64,000 nucleotides of DNA from Medicago truncatula (GCF_003473485.1 NC_053044.1:31810091-31874090); one strand, 5' to 3'. Positions 47,201-59,187 are shown, counted from the first letter of the stretch. Program-made: numbers and translations. Notes: generated by a model not told the origin, from the sequence alone.

Positions 47201-48331
47201 GTCCAAACTCATAGGTTTTTGCTAATTCCTTAAAGTTAATGCCATTTTGAATTGCCCATATATACCACTGCATATGCTACACAGGGCAACACAAACCTTG
47301 CAATGCCAGAGGGCTTCTATTGCCTACTCCCACTTGACCTTGCGTAGGCAAAAATATGCCACTAAAAGTTATGATCCTAGCTTGTAACGCATTTGTTAAA
47401 GGGAAAATAGTTTCCCATAAATAGTTTTCCATTTTTACCGGTTTTTTTTTTCTATTCGGAAAATCCGTATCTGACACAAAGACCGACTAATTCGGGGGAC
47501 CAATCCCACCGTCCACTAGTGGGGGCCCAATTGAAGCCAAAGCAAAGATTTGAAGAGACTGGCCCAAACAATTCGAGCATGAGACCAAGCAAGGAGTCCA
47601 TTTTTTCCAGCTTTGTGCTAAAGACTATGCAATTGAGTACCTCTTTTTTAACGGCAAATGTTAATAGTTAGTTAGTTTGTTAGATTAATATGTTTGAACC
47701 CGGGACCTCCAACTCATCTTCCCTTAGCTCAACCCAGTTGAGTTACCCAACCCCGTGCAATTGAGTATCTTTGACAAACACAGAGAAACAGGGGAGGTTT
47801 TCAAACTGAATTATTCAACTCATTTCTCTATCTCTTCAACTTTTAGAAAGATTTCTAATCTTCTACCTCTATCTAATTTTCTTCCATCTTAAAAAAAACG
47901 ATATATTATACATATCAATCAACAATATGAATACTTCAAAATAATAATAATATGCTACAGAAAAATCATAAAAAAAATGCACTCTAAATTGCATTATTAC
48001 ACTTAAACCTATTGAATATCAAAGTTAATCAAAAATCACCAGAAAAAATCATTGAGAATACCTTGGAGGATGGAGGAGGAGCAGTGGGAGTAGGTTGAGA
48101 CCGAGGAGAAGAGAGATTGGAGTGACCATAAAGCGACGAAAGCGAAGAATCACGACGCGCCGAAGAAGCTCTAATAGCTTTAGCAGCAAGAGAATCCGAA
48201 GAAGAAGCGTCAACGCCATCATTACTCGAAGAAGACGATACTGCAATTGGATTAGGGTTTCGAATTGCTTCGTCTTCGAAAATCAAAGGAGAAGATTTAG
48301 AAGTTCCGTATTGTCTCCTTCTATACGCCAT
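41205..48331 (-). CDS. Plant-specific coiled-coil protein, six exons
   Basis: Coding exons on the minus strand: 48062-48331, 46371-46547, 45662-45787, 45260-45457, 43731-43895, 41205-41597. All introns are GT/AG and phase 0, giving 442 residues. The N terminus (MAYRRRQ...) is Ser-rich and disordered. About 91-150 carry the conserved YEYTSMKKL...[11 protein letters not shown] block, 150-200 [17 protein letters not shown], and 258-355 two helical coiled-coil stretches ([20 protein letters not shown] and [19 protein letters not shown]). The Ser-rich tail follows [14 protein letters not shown]. The family is conserved in flowering plants and usually annotated only as coiled-coil or unknown; I do not assign a function. 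An ATG 11 codons upstream (48364) is in frame, but family members start MAYRRRQ. Confidence 0.9.
43105..43442. mobile_element. Tourist-like MITE in intron 5
   Basis: Ends GGGTGCGTTTGTTATAA and CCAAAAGAAACAGGGCC form imperfect inverted repeats flanked by TAA on both sides, the PIF/Harbinger target. 338 bases, non-coding, in the 2.1-kb intron of the coiled-coil gene. Confidence 0.7.
44701..44847. mobile_element. Stowaway MITE in intron 4, 147 bp
   Basis: Near-perfect inverted repeats of about 55 bases begin CTCCCTCCGGTCCTATTTAC and end with the complement; TA flanks both ends (44699-44700, 44848-44849). The high arm identity suggests a young insertion. It could form a long hairpin in the intron RNA. 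Confidence 0.92.
47643..47755 (-). mobile_element. tRNA-derived SINE in intron 1 of the coiled-coil gene
   Basis: The minus strand starts GGGGTTGGGTAACTCAACTG (A-box-like) and contains CCGGGTTCAAAC (B-box). It ends in a short A-run (GTTAAAAAAG). It is flanked by a 15-base target repeat, TGCAATTGAGTACCT at 47628-47642 and TGCAATTGAGTATCT at 47756-47770, with one mismatch, which confirms retroposition. Confidence 0.82.
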
Positions 48332-48600
48332 TGAAAAATCAACCTCCTCGAATTCTGGATCCAATCGAATCGATACACGAAATGGTTATCGGCGCCGTAA
48401 CGCTCAACGCGGGTTTGCTTCTTCCAGAATCTTCGTCGGTGACGGTGGTGAGTGGTGGTTCGATTTGGGATCCGATCATGAACCGGTGAATAATTAATTT
48501 TCAATAGGGAAGTGAAGAACTCTGATGCAACCGGGTTTATTACATCACATCAAATCAAATTGATATTACTATTAAAATACTATAAATATTTCATTTCTAA
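48332..48600 (-). promoter_or_regulatory. Leader and proximal promoter of the coiled-coil gene
   Basis: The region before the MAYRRRQ start; the Harbinger-like element begins at 48601, about 270 bases upstream of the start codon. No clear TATA box was found in the minus sense. Confidence 0.4.
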
Positions 48601-49319
48601 GACCATTTACAATGGTTCAGACTCTCAACACCCACTTTTTCTCTTCCCAACACTCCACGTCATTTTCTCTCTTTTATTCAACACTCATTCAACTTTTACC
48701 ATCTCCAATGATTTTTTCATTCAACACTCTACCCCACCACTTTTTATTTCATATTCTTATTTAATTTTATATTTTTGTTTTTCTGATTACATAAAATTAC
48801 AATTCTCGATTATAATTAAATTAAAATAATAAACACTTAACAATTTATTTTTTAGTTTTTTTGGAAAAAAAATAAATTTATTTAAATAATTTATTTTTAT
48901 TTTCTTAAATTAAAATGCAATACAACAATCTAAGCGCACGACAAAAAAAAAAACTAATAGAAAGATAATCTTAAGATTAAGATAGTGAAAAACTTGGTTT
49001 TTTTTTTCTGTGTCCAAATCAAATGAACCAAGTCTCTATTTATAGACAAAATAAAATCATGAATTTTGGTATAAAAAAAAAATTAAAAATAATAATTTGC
49101 AATAAAATAATTGGGTTCAAATTATTAAAATGAGTAAAATCCAGACAGTCAATCAGAATTTGCCACGTGACGGCTACGAGTCCCGCATGGCAGAATTCAA
49201 CATAGTTGAACCAATTCAACTTCTCTCTCCTCTCTCCTCTCATTCAACACACCATTGCATTGCATTCAAGTGTTGAACCTTACTTTCAACATCACCATTC
49301 AACACCATTGCACATGGTC
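48601..49319. mobile_element. Harbinger/Tourist-like element, 719 bp
   Basis: Ends GACCATTTACAATGG and CCATTGCACATGGTC are inverted repeats, with TAA on both sides (48598-48600 and 49320-49322), the PIF/Harbinger target. Inner sub-terminal 'ttcaacac' repeats occur at both ends. No transposase is present, so non-autonomous. Confidence 0.8.
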
Positions 49320-49449
49320 TAACATGATGAGAATGATTAGGTTTTAGTCAATATTTTGTGAGTTTTTCTAATTACACCCTAATTATCTTTTTATAAAATT
49401 TAATTTTTAAAAAGCATCTTCCTTTTTTCTTGGTTATACCCTAAAATCC

Positions 49450-50125
49450 TTCTTCAGTTTAAGTAGGTCATGTAAACTTAGTTTCAGTAGGTCATGTAAA
49501 CTGAGTTTGTACATTTAAAAGTTCAACCTTGTTCAATGATTCTACGTAATCTCACTTTAAGTATGTACATGTAAACTTATTTTAAATAGGTCATGTAAAC
49601 TAAGTTTAAGTAGGGAAACCCTTTCTCCTCATTTCTTCTTCAAACAAAAAAAAAACTAAGTTTAAGTATACATACTTAAACTCAGTTTAAGTAGGTCATG
49701 TAAACTCAGTTTAAGTAGGTCATGTAAACTGAGTTGAAGTGTACATCTAAAAGTTCAATCTTCTTCAATGATTATAATATCAGTTTAAGTATGTACATGT
49801 AAACTTATTTTAAATAGGTCATGTAAACTAAGTTTAAGTAGGGAAACCCTTTCTCCTCATTTCTTCTTCAAACAAAAAAAACTGAGTTTAAGTATACATA
49901 CTTAAACTCAGTTTAAGTAGGTCATGTAAACTCAGTTTAAGTAGGTCATGTAAACTGAGTTGAAGTGTCCATCTAAAAGTTCAATCTTCTTCAATGATTA
50001 TAATATCAGTTTAAGTATGTACATGTAAACTTAGTTTAAGTAGGTCATGTAAACTGAGTTTAAGTGTACATACTTAAACTCAGTTTAAGTAGATTATGAA
50101 CCTACTTAAACTGAATTTAAGTTAA
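49450..50125. repeat. ~227-bp tandem repeat built of palindromic units
   Basis: A ~227-base unit recurs: 'gtatgtacatgtaaactta' starts at 49561, 49789 and 50015. Within it, short units such as 'gtttaagtaggtcatgtaaac' repeat, and the arms ACTCAGTTTA and TAAACTGAGT can pair as hairpins. Units differ slightly. No coding. Confidence 0.8.
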
Positions 50126-51110
50126 CCTCAACAATGTAAAACTGAAACTGTGGTACAGTGCAATTGAACAAGAAGAAGAAAATTGAAACCAGCGTTATTG
50201 AAAAAGAAGAAAAAATTCACTTATTTATATGCAATCGAGTATGAATGAAAGATGTTTTGATTCACTCTTTAATCTTCCATAAAGATTAATTGAACATCAG
50301 GATTGTTTGATCGTTGGTGGGTGAAAGAGAGTGGAATTTTAGAGTGACAATGAATTAAATCAAGATTTTCAGAAAAGTTATATAAAAGGACAATTTTGGT
50401 ATTATCAAAAACTTTTTAAAAAAACTGGGTGTAACCAGAAATATATAGGGTGTGAATAGAAAAACTCTACTTTTATACTGCCCGCAAATAGCTAGGGACA
50501 TCCATCGTGATAAGGATGGGTTCGAACCACGGAATTTTGCAGGGACCAAAACTCAAATGGTTAGTATTTGCATTGAAAAATTGGAAAGATTAACAAATCT
50601 AGGGATCAAAACTCAAATGACAAATATTTGCAAAGACCAAACGTACAAATAAGTCTCCTATATGTTAACAAAAATGTAAAAAAATTCAACCAACATAGAT
50701 TGGTAGATTAAGGATTACTTCAACGATGTTTGTTGAACTTTATATGCAAATATGTTAATCTATGTGTTCTTAAGATTGTATTTAACAATTTTTTACAGAT
50801 ATTCTATGTTTATATACTACTCGTGATGAATAGTTGAATGTTATAAAAAAAATTGGACATTATCTCCGTTTTTAATTTTAGTCATTCTTTCCATATTGCC
50901 ATCACTTTAGCCTGATTTGAATTAGGCTAATGCAAGATTTGAATAAGCTTTTTCGGTTTGCATAAATTCTATGTTTTGTGTTTTTGACTATATTTTATTT
51001 ATGGTTTAAACTTTTATTATATTTTCTTTTTGGATTGATACTCTGTTGTTTGAGTGTTTGTCTTTTATGTTTTGTTGGATGACTAAAACCTTACAATGAT
51101 ATTGTTGTGA
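50126..51110. other. Intergenic, nothing recognised
   Basis: AT-rich DNA without a supported gene. The 50450-50570 stretch ('gatggttagtatttg...' with 'gaccaaaactcaaatg' twice) resembles the 'agggaccaaaactcaaatg' repeats common in legumes. Confidence 0.4.
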
Positions 51111-51536
51111 ATTCGATGAAAAAACACACCAATAACAACTTGATGTGTGGAGCAAGGGATAATCAAGTAACCAAAACAAGTGTATGAAAGTTATAAATAC
51201 AAGTCAAAAGTAGAAAACAACGGCGAGAAGAACACAAAGAAGAAGAAGAACACAAAAGAAATTTGTTGACCTAATTCGGTCCAATCTGACCTAGTCTGGG
51301 GGAGAGAGCAGCCCTCCAATCCACTATATGATGAGTTTCGTTACAAAGAGAAATCAATGGGTTACAAGAATAAGTCTCCCGCCTAATTCTACCCAAAGTC
51401 CCAATCTCTTCCCGTAACCAAGAGACTTCAATCCTAATAGTGTTTCCCAAGGTGAATCAACCCACAAACCCTAGTGTTTGTTCCGAAGAGACAAACTCTA
51501 TACAAACCCTAGTTTTGTTGTTGCTTTTCTAACGCC
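51111..51536. mobile_element. Probable LTR-retrotransposon LTR fragment
   Basis: Low-AT stretch compared with its surroundings, with 'ttgttgacctaattcggtcc' and 'gagagagcagccctccaatc', which read like the leader part of a legume copia LTR. No terminal repeat partner was found. Family uncertain; a broken piece. Confidence 0.4.
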
Positions 51537-52740
51537 CCGTGCCAAACACGAGATACATTTTATTTAAAATATTTTAACAGGGTTTACACATAAATAAGTT
51601 TTTTAAATATTATTTGACTTTTTTAGTTTGATTTGATTCAGAATTTTGATATTATGTAGTACTTTATCTTCATATTTAAAATTGAGACAGAGTTGGCAGG
51701 TACATGCCAACTCTGCTTAAAATAGTGAGAAAAAGTACGACTATGCTTAAAATATAAAAATACTATAAATAATTACTATATTCTTAAAAATATATCTAAT
51801 TAATAAGAGGTATGATTACCTCTATTATAATCTACCATTATGGCTCTGCCCTCTCTTTAGAAATCTTCCGCCACCTCACCCCCTTTTTTCGATACCTTCA
51901 TAACTTACGATGTACCAACATGCAACGATGGTGTGATGAGTGGCGTCGTCCCCCCGCACCACCCTTTTTCCGGTTCCCAGAACAATTCGTGTCGTTGGTT
52001 TTTGATTCAACCAGTACCGCATTTGCTACGGGTGGTGGTTGTTGAGTTGTTGGTATTCATAAATTGTTGGTTGTCACCGGCGATCTTGTTTGGTTCTATG
52101 TGTTGGCTTCTCAATGGCTGAACCCCGCGTTGGTTTGGTTGAAACTCGAAATTGTCCGTTCTTTATCCTCTATTTTGCCACTGTTTTAGACCTTTTTCGT
52201 AGCCGTGTGGATTGGTTATGGTGGGTCATTCGAATCCGCCATCTCCTCCCTTTCTTTGGAGGTAGTTGCGGTTCTATGTTGGGCCAGAAATGACTGTTAA
52301 TTTGATGTTGATCATAGCAGTAAACTGTTAGTGTGTGTGGATTTGTTAATTACTGTGTTGGCGGTTGAATCTACTCCACACTCTCAAGAATATGTATGTG
52401 TTTCGTATCCCATTAATCCTTGATTGACATGAGACTGTGTGGACTTAAAAGAGTCGTTAATGCTTGTTGCCGTTGTTGCAGGGAGTTGATGGCACGTGAT
52501 CCGATTTTGTGTTGAAGATCGATCAATTCGCCAAATTATAGACCCGCTTTGCCCTCACAAACGTCTATCGTTAATGATATTCGTTTGTTAGAATTAATTA
52601 GGGTTGAATCCACTTTGTTGATCTTTTTTATGTATTTCCCGTTAGGTTGGATCTACTTGGATTGACTGGACCAGATTTTTTGTCCTCCCAAATTTCATAT
52701 AATTTTTTTCTTTTTTTAATAATATATATGAGCAACTGAC
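51537..52740 (+). mobile_element. Probable non-LTR element piece related to the 59188 insertion
   Basis: From about 51830 the composition changes sharply to balanced GC. Short matches to the 59188-59853 element occur, for instance 'gttgaagatcgatcaattc' near 52513 against 'gttgacggtcgatccattc' near 59570, and 'ggatctacttgg' near 52649 against 'gatccacttgg' near 59722. It ends in a T/A-rich stretch near 52690-52730. Possibly the 5' part or a non-autonomous relative of a LINE. Open frames inside match nothing I know. Confidence 0.4.
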
Positions 52741-52861
52741 AATCGATTAAAGTAGGGTACCAACTTAATTCATATTATTCTTTTTGCTCTTGTATTATGA
52801 AAATATAATAAAAAATCTACCATTTTGAATAAAGCTATTATTATTTTTATTTAATCACAAT

Positions 52862-53147
52862 ACTCTCTCGGATTTCAATTATAAAAAAAATATCTAAGTT
52901 AAAAAATGTACTTATATGCAATTAGTTTTCTCGAATGTTTCTAAAAAAAGATAAATTTGTGAAAAGTACCATCTATTGGAACTTGTTTCATGAGAATAAA
53001 AAAATATTAAAAATAAAACTTACATAAATTAAAATGTATATTAGGATAAATAACATTAAATAGAGTCAAAGTAAGTTATATATTTTTTTTAATTTAAGAT
53101 AATAAAAGGTAGTTGTTTATTTTTTATATCTAAGATTGGAGAGAGTT
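52862..53147. mobile_element. Decayed Stowaway-like MITE
   Basis: TACTCTCTCGGATTTC at the left and AGATTGGAGAGAGT at the right are rough inverted repeats resembling the TACTCCCTCCG terminus. AT-rich between. Confidence 0.4.
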
Positions 53148-54129
53148 CCTAAAAAAATATTGGAGAGAGTGAGTATTTCTCTCGGAAGCAAATTATCTCT
53201 AGTGAGAAAAATTTGAGAAAACAATTTTATTTAATCTTCTCTCTTCATTTTTTTTAATTACAGATCAAGGGTCACAAATTAAAACAATCTAACCTAATTT
53301 CGTTATGTTTTAGTGTAGTTATGATTTCGAATTCATCATTTCCTCTTTTTTCCAAGCAAACACTTCCTCCTTCTTAATGTTCCTAACCAAAATCCACAAA
53401 CTAAAACCTCCATCAAACATGGGAACAAAAAGGTAGGAGATCTATATCAACCCACTCAATTTCATGCAAGTTCTTCAACTCCTCAATGGCGATCCTAAGA
53501 GTAAGGTTAAAAAAATTCTTCTGGTATGCTAATGTGGGATAGATCAGGCAACTGAAAATAAAGGTAATTGTTTTACCATTTATTAGAAAATGTATTTACT
53601 AAAAGGATTGTGGAAAAAATCTCCTTCATCAAATAAGCATACATTTTCTTCAGTTCTTTTTGTCTCCATAATTTAACGGTTGAATTTGATCTTAGTTGAT
53701 TGAAAATAATTTTGTAACATCGTTTTCCAATCTCTAAAGAAACAAATAAAATGGTTCAAGTAAATGAATAAATATGTACGTTTCAATGGTATTAAATAAG
53801 TTATAAATACATACCTAGGAACAACTTAACTTTTGCCAACAAAATTGTCAGATTCGCCTTTTTAAATTTACCGGAAGATAGAAAAAAGAGTACGTACAAA
53901 CATATATCTCTTAAAAATTAATCGACAAATAATTAAAATAATAATAAAATATCATAATGTATTATATATTAAAAATAAAAACAAATCGATTTCACCCATT
54001 CAAATTCAATTCAATGTTCTTGTAATGTATCTTTGTACTCTCCTTCAATATCCACCACAATTGGTTTAATTTCTTTCATTCTTCAAGGCTTACTTAAGTA
54101 AAAATTATTTTATTGAATCCTTATTATTT
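53148..54129. other. Intergenic, nothing recognised
   Basis: AT-rich DNA with short open frames only; no gene or element recognised. Confidence 0.5.
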
Positions 54130-55330
54130 TTAGTGTGGAGAGAGTGCGGAAGCTAGGAAAGTCGATTGGGTTAAGTGAGATAAGGTGTGTCATGGTCGAT
54201 ATAGTTGTTGCTTGAGGGTTCGTATAATGCAAAATTTCAACTTATCTTTGTTACGTGAATAGTTTTGGAGACTAATATGGATCAATGAGTTTGCATTTTA
54301 AAGTTTTAGCTTCTTAGAATAGGTTGGTTGAGTTCATGTGAAGAGTGGGGACAATTAGGCATATGTGTGGTAATATTACTTCCATGGTGTTAAAATAGGG
54401 GCGGAGATGGGGATTAGAAATTGGTTTGATGACAACTTGATGATAGTGGATACTTTTTTTTTTTGCAATAATTCGTGGTTGTAGAGTGGTCCTTTGTGTG
54501 ATATATTTAGAAGAACTTTTGAGTTATATCAAAATAACTCTAAGCCATTTAAGGAGATACGTAGGTTATGGTTGGATGGGGTGGAGACGATGCCATAGAA
54601 TTTTTCTTGGAATGAGGTGCAGGGGATATATTGTTGTTATTTGTTGGACAACATTATTTTTAAGGCTAGCGTTTTTTATAAGTTTCTTTAAAGTTGATCA
54701 TGGTGAAAGGTACCCTAACAAAGGGGTATATCATCTAGTTGCAAGTGGAGCATGATGAACCTATGGCTCTAAAAAATCTCATTAGGAACAAAGTAGCTCC
54801 TCTAAATGTCTCTCTCTTTTCGTGGAGGCTCTTGAATATCTGAATTATAATAAATGGCAACTTAGTTTGATGTGTAGTTAAAATATGGACTTATTTTTAT
54901 GTTCTGGCAGATGTGAAAAAGAGAAGAATTATCTTTTTTATTTTTATTGTGATCTTCCAATTAATTATTGTGAGGGTACTCTTCATTTCAGTGGTTCTCA
55001 ATTGTTCAAAAAAAAGTTCGTTTTAGTTTTTAGTTGATTTTGCTGACTTGCATTTGGATTATTTGGAAAGACAAAAATTCTTACATTTTTGTCACAAGAA
55101 CCAGTTTATGGTGTTGTTAGATAAATTTACATTTCTCGTTTACTGGATACAAAATGATAAGAAATCATGTATGTATTTTGAGTTGAAATGTTGGTGGAAT
55201 AATCTTTCTACTTGTCTTGGTTATTCTACCTCATGATTTCGTTCTTTTGTATCTATGCATCTTGAACTTTGTATTTTCCTTTATTGGGCACATTTTGTGC
55301 TTGAAGGATTTTTAATATAATTGATTTGAG
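54130..55330 (+). mobile_element. L1-type LINE, decayed 3' end (zf-RVT region)
   Basis: Scattered frames on the plus strand match the C-terminal part of legume L1-type LINE proteins: a NLIRNKVAPLNVSLFSWRLL-like stretch near 54770-54840 (zinc-binding reverse-transcriptase region) and an LTCIWIIWKDKN-like stretch near 55040, then CWWNNLSTCLGY near 55185-55230, ending at a stop at 55234. Several frame changes and stops separate them, so it is old. No target repeat found. Confidence 0.7.
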
Positions 55331-56819
55331 GTCTTCATACAAACAAAATTCACCTCAGTCAAGACACCAACTACATAAATATATAATTTATTTCATGTTG
55401 TTAGAAAGGGATGGGGGTTTGAAATTAGTTTGATGATAAAAATATGATTCAAATTACATTTCATGTCCTAAGCATCATTGAAAACATCATATGCAGTGTA
55501 AACGAATAGATGTTTGTAGGGACTAAAGAAGATTTAGATATTTTGACGTTTGTGTTAATTGTAAAATTCAGTTTGTATTTGTTGTGTGATGGTCTATACG
55601 AACCACTATTGCAAGAAAAATCAAATGAGGAAACCGTGAACACCATTCCCTCTTAGTGCTGCTCCTTGAACTTGTGGAACAATGTTCTTTGTATAAACTC
55701 ACATATTTGATCACCCTAGATAACAAAGATTAAAACACTATACTTTAAACAAAAAAATACAAAAAAAAAAATACAAAAAAAAAATGGTATGAAAAAAGTA
55801 CTTTTTTATCCATTAGAACCAACTCCTTAGAAAATTGTAGTTTTTTATTTTTGTAGTCTTGAGACGAACAACCCTCACAACCAATGTCCACGATTATTTT
55901 CTTGACGAAACATCAGAGATGAAGTAGTGTTTCGTAGACATTTTTCTTTGCAATAGAAAAAATTATAAAAATTACTTAGAATAGATATCAGAGAACCAGA
56001 GAACAGAAAAAGAAGAACTATATTTTGTGATTGTTGTGTACTCGTATCCAAAAGTGCTACTATTTATATAGAAAAATAGTACCATAACGGTTAATATCTA
56101 TTAATTATTAATTTGACCGTTTTAAAATTAATATTATAAACGTATTTAATATTATAAAATGTGCATTAAACGATTAGATTATATTTCATGTAACCTACAA
56201 AAAATTAACTTCATAACATTTGAAATTTAATAATATCTTATTAATATTAAGTAATATATTTTTGTAACGAATAAAAATTAATTATATAACCTTAAAAACT
56301 AATTACTACTATTAAATTTTTAATTAGTATGTTACTGTCATAGTGTAACGGACCAAAATTCAAAATATAATTTATTCAAATTATTTATTATAATTTTGTA
56401 ACCTACCAAATTTTTAATGTACCATATAAATGTTGATTGAATAATAATTATATTAATAATCATTTGATTCTAACATACAAATTTTTAATGTAACATATAA
56501 ATTTTAATCGAAACAATTATTATATTAATAATTATTTTATTGTAACCAACTATGTATTTTATGTACAATTTAATGATTAATAAAAAATGGTTTTTAATAA
56601 TAATTATAATTATTAAGCTTGTATTAAAAATTAGGAGAAATTTTTGGAACAAATGCCACGTAGGATTATGATGATGTGGACATCTTTAGAGGAGAGAATT
56701 TTGGAATATGCTATTTCTAAAAACTCTAAATTGTTAGTATAAAGATATGCACACATCATATATGTCTAGGGAGCAATCTCCTCGCCATTAAAACAATTTC
56801 AAAACGAAAAACCGGTCTT
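55331..56819. other. Intergenic, nothing recognised
   Basis: Very AT-rich; the 56150-56580 part has loosely repeated 'aatttttaatgtaacatata' sequence. No gene supported. Confidence 0.45.
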
Positions 56820-57130
56820 GCAATCATATATGTCTATGTATTTTTTTTTTGTCCCTCCAAATATGTCTCATTTTGGTTTTGGTTCCTGGCCCCACTTTTG
56901 TGATGATTTGCACACGTGGCACATGATGACTGAATCCATTAATTAGAAAAATAGTCCCTGCAAAATCTTTTGATTTTTAAAAAGGTTTCTGCAAATTTAT
57001 TTTTTTAAAGGTCCCTCCAGGGACTATTTTCAAAAACAAAATATTTTACAGAGACCAAAAACAACAACAAAAATTACAGGGACTAAAATCAAAACAAAAC
57101 ATATTTGCAGGGACCAAAACCATATTTTAG
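56820..57130. mobile_element. Inverted-repeat legume element ('agggaccaaaaccat' ends)
   Basis: The left side reads 'gtccctccaaatatgtctca' and 'tggttttggttcc'; the right side 'atttgcagggaccaaaacca'. These are inverted matches of a repeat common in legumes. Non-coding; edges approximate. Confidence 0.5.
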
Positions 57131-57875
57131 CTTTTTTTAACACTTGTACGAGTTTTTTAACGCATGTCATATGAGTGTCACACAAGTGCCAGACACTCTT
57201 CCAATGGGTGTCAAAGAAAGGGAAAAATAAAAATGGGACAATTGTCTTAGCTTGACATGGGTCAGACACCGAAGAGCGGTGTAACACACTATTAGAGGAC
57301 TCATTCTAGAGATATATATGTGCTTAATAGATTGAAGAGTGTTATTTGAACAACCAATTTGGTGACAACTTACTTGACAACCATATTTTACAAAGAAAAA
57401 AGTGGTATTGGCATGGAAACCATAACAATAGAGAGATAAAGTAAAAAATAATGTAAGTATGAAAAAGAAAGTTGTTGCAAAAGTTGTTAATAAATAGATG
57501 TTCAAATATCATTTCTCTAATAGATTGAACCATCTTATTGAAAATAATGAGTCAAATCATTATCATGATGATTAGAATCACCTAAGCAAAGTGAGCTCCT
57601 CGATATGTTCATGATAGATGTTAAGGTTAGAGAGAATGCGATATGCCTGAATTGAAGATATTGGTGATATATATAAAATTAATTGAGAATAAGACAATCA
57701 AAACAATGTTACTTATTTTCATTACCATCACCTTCGAGTACAAAGCAATAACTATACATGTCTTGAAATTTTAAAAGAAAATTATTTGGTGCCAACACCA
57801 AAACAAAATGAAACCTCATGAAATATTCTAATAAGTTGTCTGTGTACTCTCTCGAATGTGACACTAAATATAGAA
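57131..57875. other. 3' side of the minus-strand NCR cluster
   Basis: No gene. The part from about 57715 to 57875 matches the 3' flank of the other minus-strand NCR gene (61411-61569), so both belong to one duplication unit. Confidence 0.5.
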
Positions 57876-58189
57876 TCACGCGGTCACAAAATTTATTGGG
57901 TCAAACATTTTAACACATTTACATTGTTTCTTTTTACACGTCAGATGAAACTCGGACAAACATCGCATAGTTCTTGGACAATCAGAAGGAAACACACATC
58001 TAATACCCGCTGTAATAATAAAAGAGAATAAAAGAATGTAACTAAAATGGGATATAATATTGTTTACAAATTACAAAAGAAAATTTGAAAAGGATAAAAT
58101 TAAATTGACTTACCGTGAACATTCGTTGAAACAAGAAAAAGGAAAATAAAAATAATCATACCATAAACATACTTGATAATTTCAGCCAT
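57876..58189 (-). CDS. NCR peptide, cationic, six cysteines
   Basis: Exon 1 is 58114-58189 and exon 2 is 57876-58009 on the minus strand, with a 104-base GT/AG intron; product 69 residues. The signal peptide MAEIIKYVYGMI... is followed by cysteines C-X5-C-X5-C-X7-C-X4-C-X1-C. The mature peptide is Lys/Arg-rich (about +5; C-KKKQ-C-K-C near the end), unlike the anionic plus-strand set. Cationic NCRs are the ones known for membrane and antimicrobial activity on bacteria. A C-terminal tail (KMFDPINFV) resembles that of the 61570 gene. Too short per exon to appear as one long open frame. Confidence 0.85.
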
Positions 58190-58594
58190 ATTCCTCCCCC
58201 GACCTTTTCATGTAACACATAGTTTCATCACTTTCTAATTTATAAAGTTAATACTCTCCTAATGAATTAAATAGTTTTAAATACTTTTGAGGTTGTAAAA
58301 AGCCTTCTCATTATATGTCACTTAAGTACATCAATATGTTGTTTTTCCCTTTAGCATAATTAGTAAAGATGTCACATAAAAAAATATTAATCTCTTAATT
58401 TTTATTTTTATTTTCACTTTGTAAGTTTCCATTATTTTATAACTTTTTATAATAGAAAAGAAAAAATCGTAAAAATTATAATGCAAAAACATTATATGGA
58501 AGAAGCAACAATCCATCTCTAAGACGGCATCCCAAGACCACCACAAATCATTTAAAGGCACCCCAATAAATATATTATAAGGAAAATAAGAGAA
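58190..58594 (-). promoter_or_regulatory. NCR upstream module of the 57876 gene
   Basis: Minus-sense copy of the NCR upstream block ('tgtcacttaagtacatcaat' near 58316, then 'ttagcataattagtaaagat'), recognisably the reverse of the 'cctccttactaagcatgat' block of the plus-strand genes. Ends at the exon-1 relic. Confidence 0.5.
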
Positions 58595-58666
58595 CACTTG
58601 TTGAAACAAAACAAAAACGAAAAAAAGATAATAATAACGTTAAACAAATTTAATAATTTCAGCCAT
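58595..58666 (-). pseudogene. NCR exon-1 relic B
   Basis: Minus strand ATG at 58666 reads MAEIIKFV and then meets a stop at codon 9; the remaining bases still resemble an NCR signal peptide exon up to 'gtttcaacaagtgttc'. No exon 2 follows; instead the upstream module of the next gene begins. A truncated duplicate. Confidence 0.7.
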
Positions 58667-59111
58667 ATTCCTCCATCCTATGCTTTTCCTTTAACAAATA
58701 AGTTTTATCATTTTATAATTTATATATCTAATCCTATCATTATATTATAAATAGTTTTAAACACTTTTGGAGTTTTAAAAAATCGTTCTTAAAATATGAT
58801 CACTCTAAATGTCTCTTAAATACAACAATGTATTGTGTTCATCTCTTTAACACGCTTTGTAAAAAGGTCACTTAAAAAACATATCAATCATACAAAATCA
58901 TCCTCTTTTTTTTTTTTTTTTTTTTTATAAATTTCCATTATTTTATAACCTTTTATGATATGAAATGGTAAACCAAAAATTTGTCTTTGTTTAAAAAAAA
59001 ATAGAGTGCAAAGGCATTTTATGGCATAAATGATATCCGAACTAAGATGACATCTCAAGACCATCATGTAACATTTGCAGACACCCTGATAAATATATTA
59101 AAATAAAAATA
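58667..59111 (-). promoter_or_regulatory. NCR upstream module of relic B
   Basis: Same block order as the other modules ('atgtctcttaaatacaacaa' near 58809, 'gtcacttaaaaaacatatca' near 58869), with a T-run at 58906-58926. It ends at relic C with the same 'aataagagaa' join as relic B. Confidence 0.5.
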
Positions 59112-59187
59112 AGAGAAAATTCTATGAAACAAGATAAAGGGAAATAAAGATGATTATAAGATTAACAAACTTGACAATTTCTGCAAT
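59112..59187 (-). pseudogene. NCR exon-1 relic C, start codon lost
   Basis: The minus strand reads (ATT)AEIVKFVNLIIIFISLYLVS and then a stop. The ATG has become ATT and a LINE-like element sits directly at that point. No exon 2 is present. Confidence 0.65.

Noticed and set aside
48095-48334. Arg-rich plus-strand open frame
   Set aside because: Antisense of exon 1 of the coiled-coil gene; Arg-richness comes from Ser codons read backward.
49450-50125. CRISPR-like array
   Set aside because: Units are ~227 bp, imperfect and lack unique spacers; this is plant nuclear DNA.
51812-52293. Three overlapping open frames with Trp/Pro-rich sequence
   Set aside because: They overlap in different frames inside a probable non-LTR element piece and resemble no known product.
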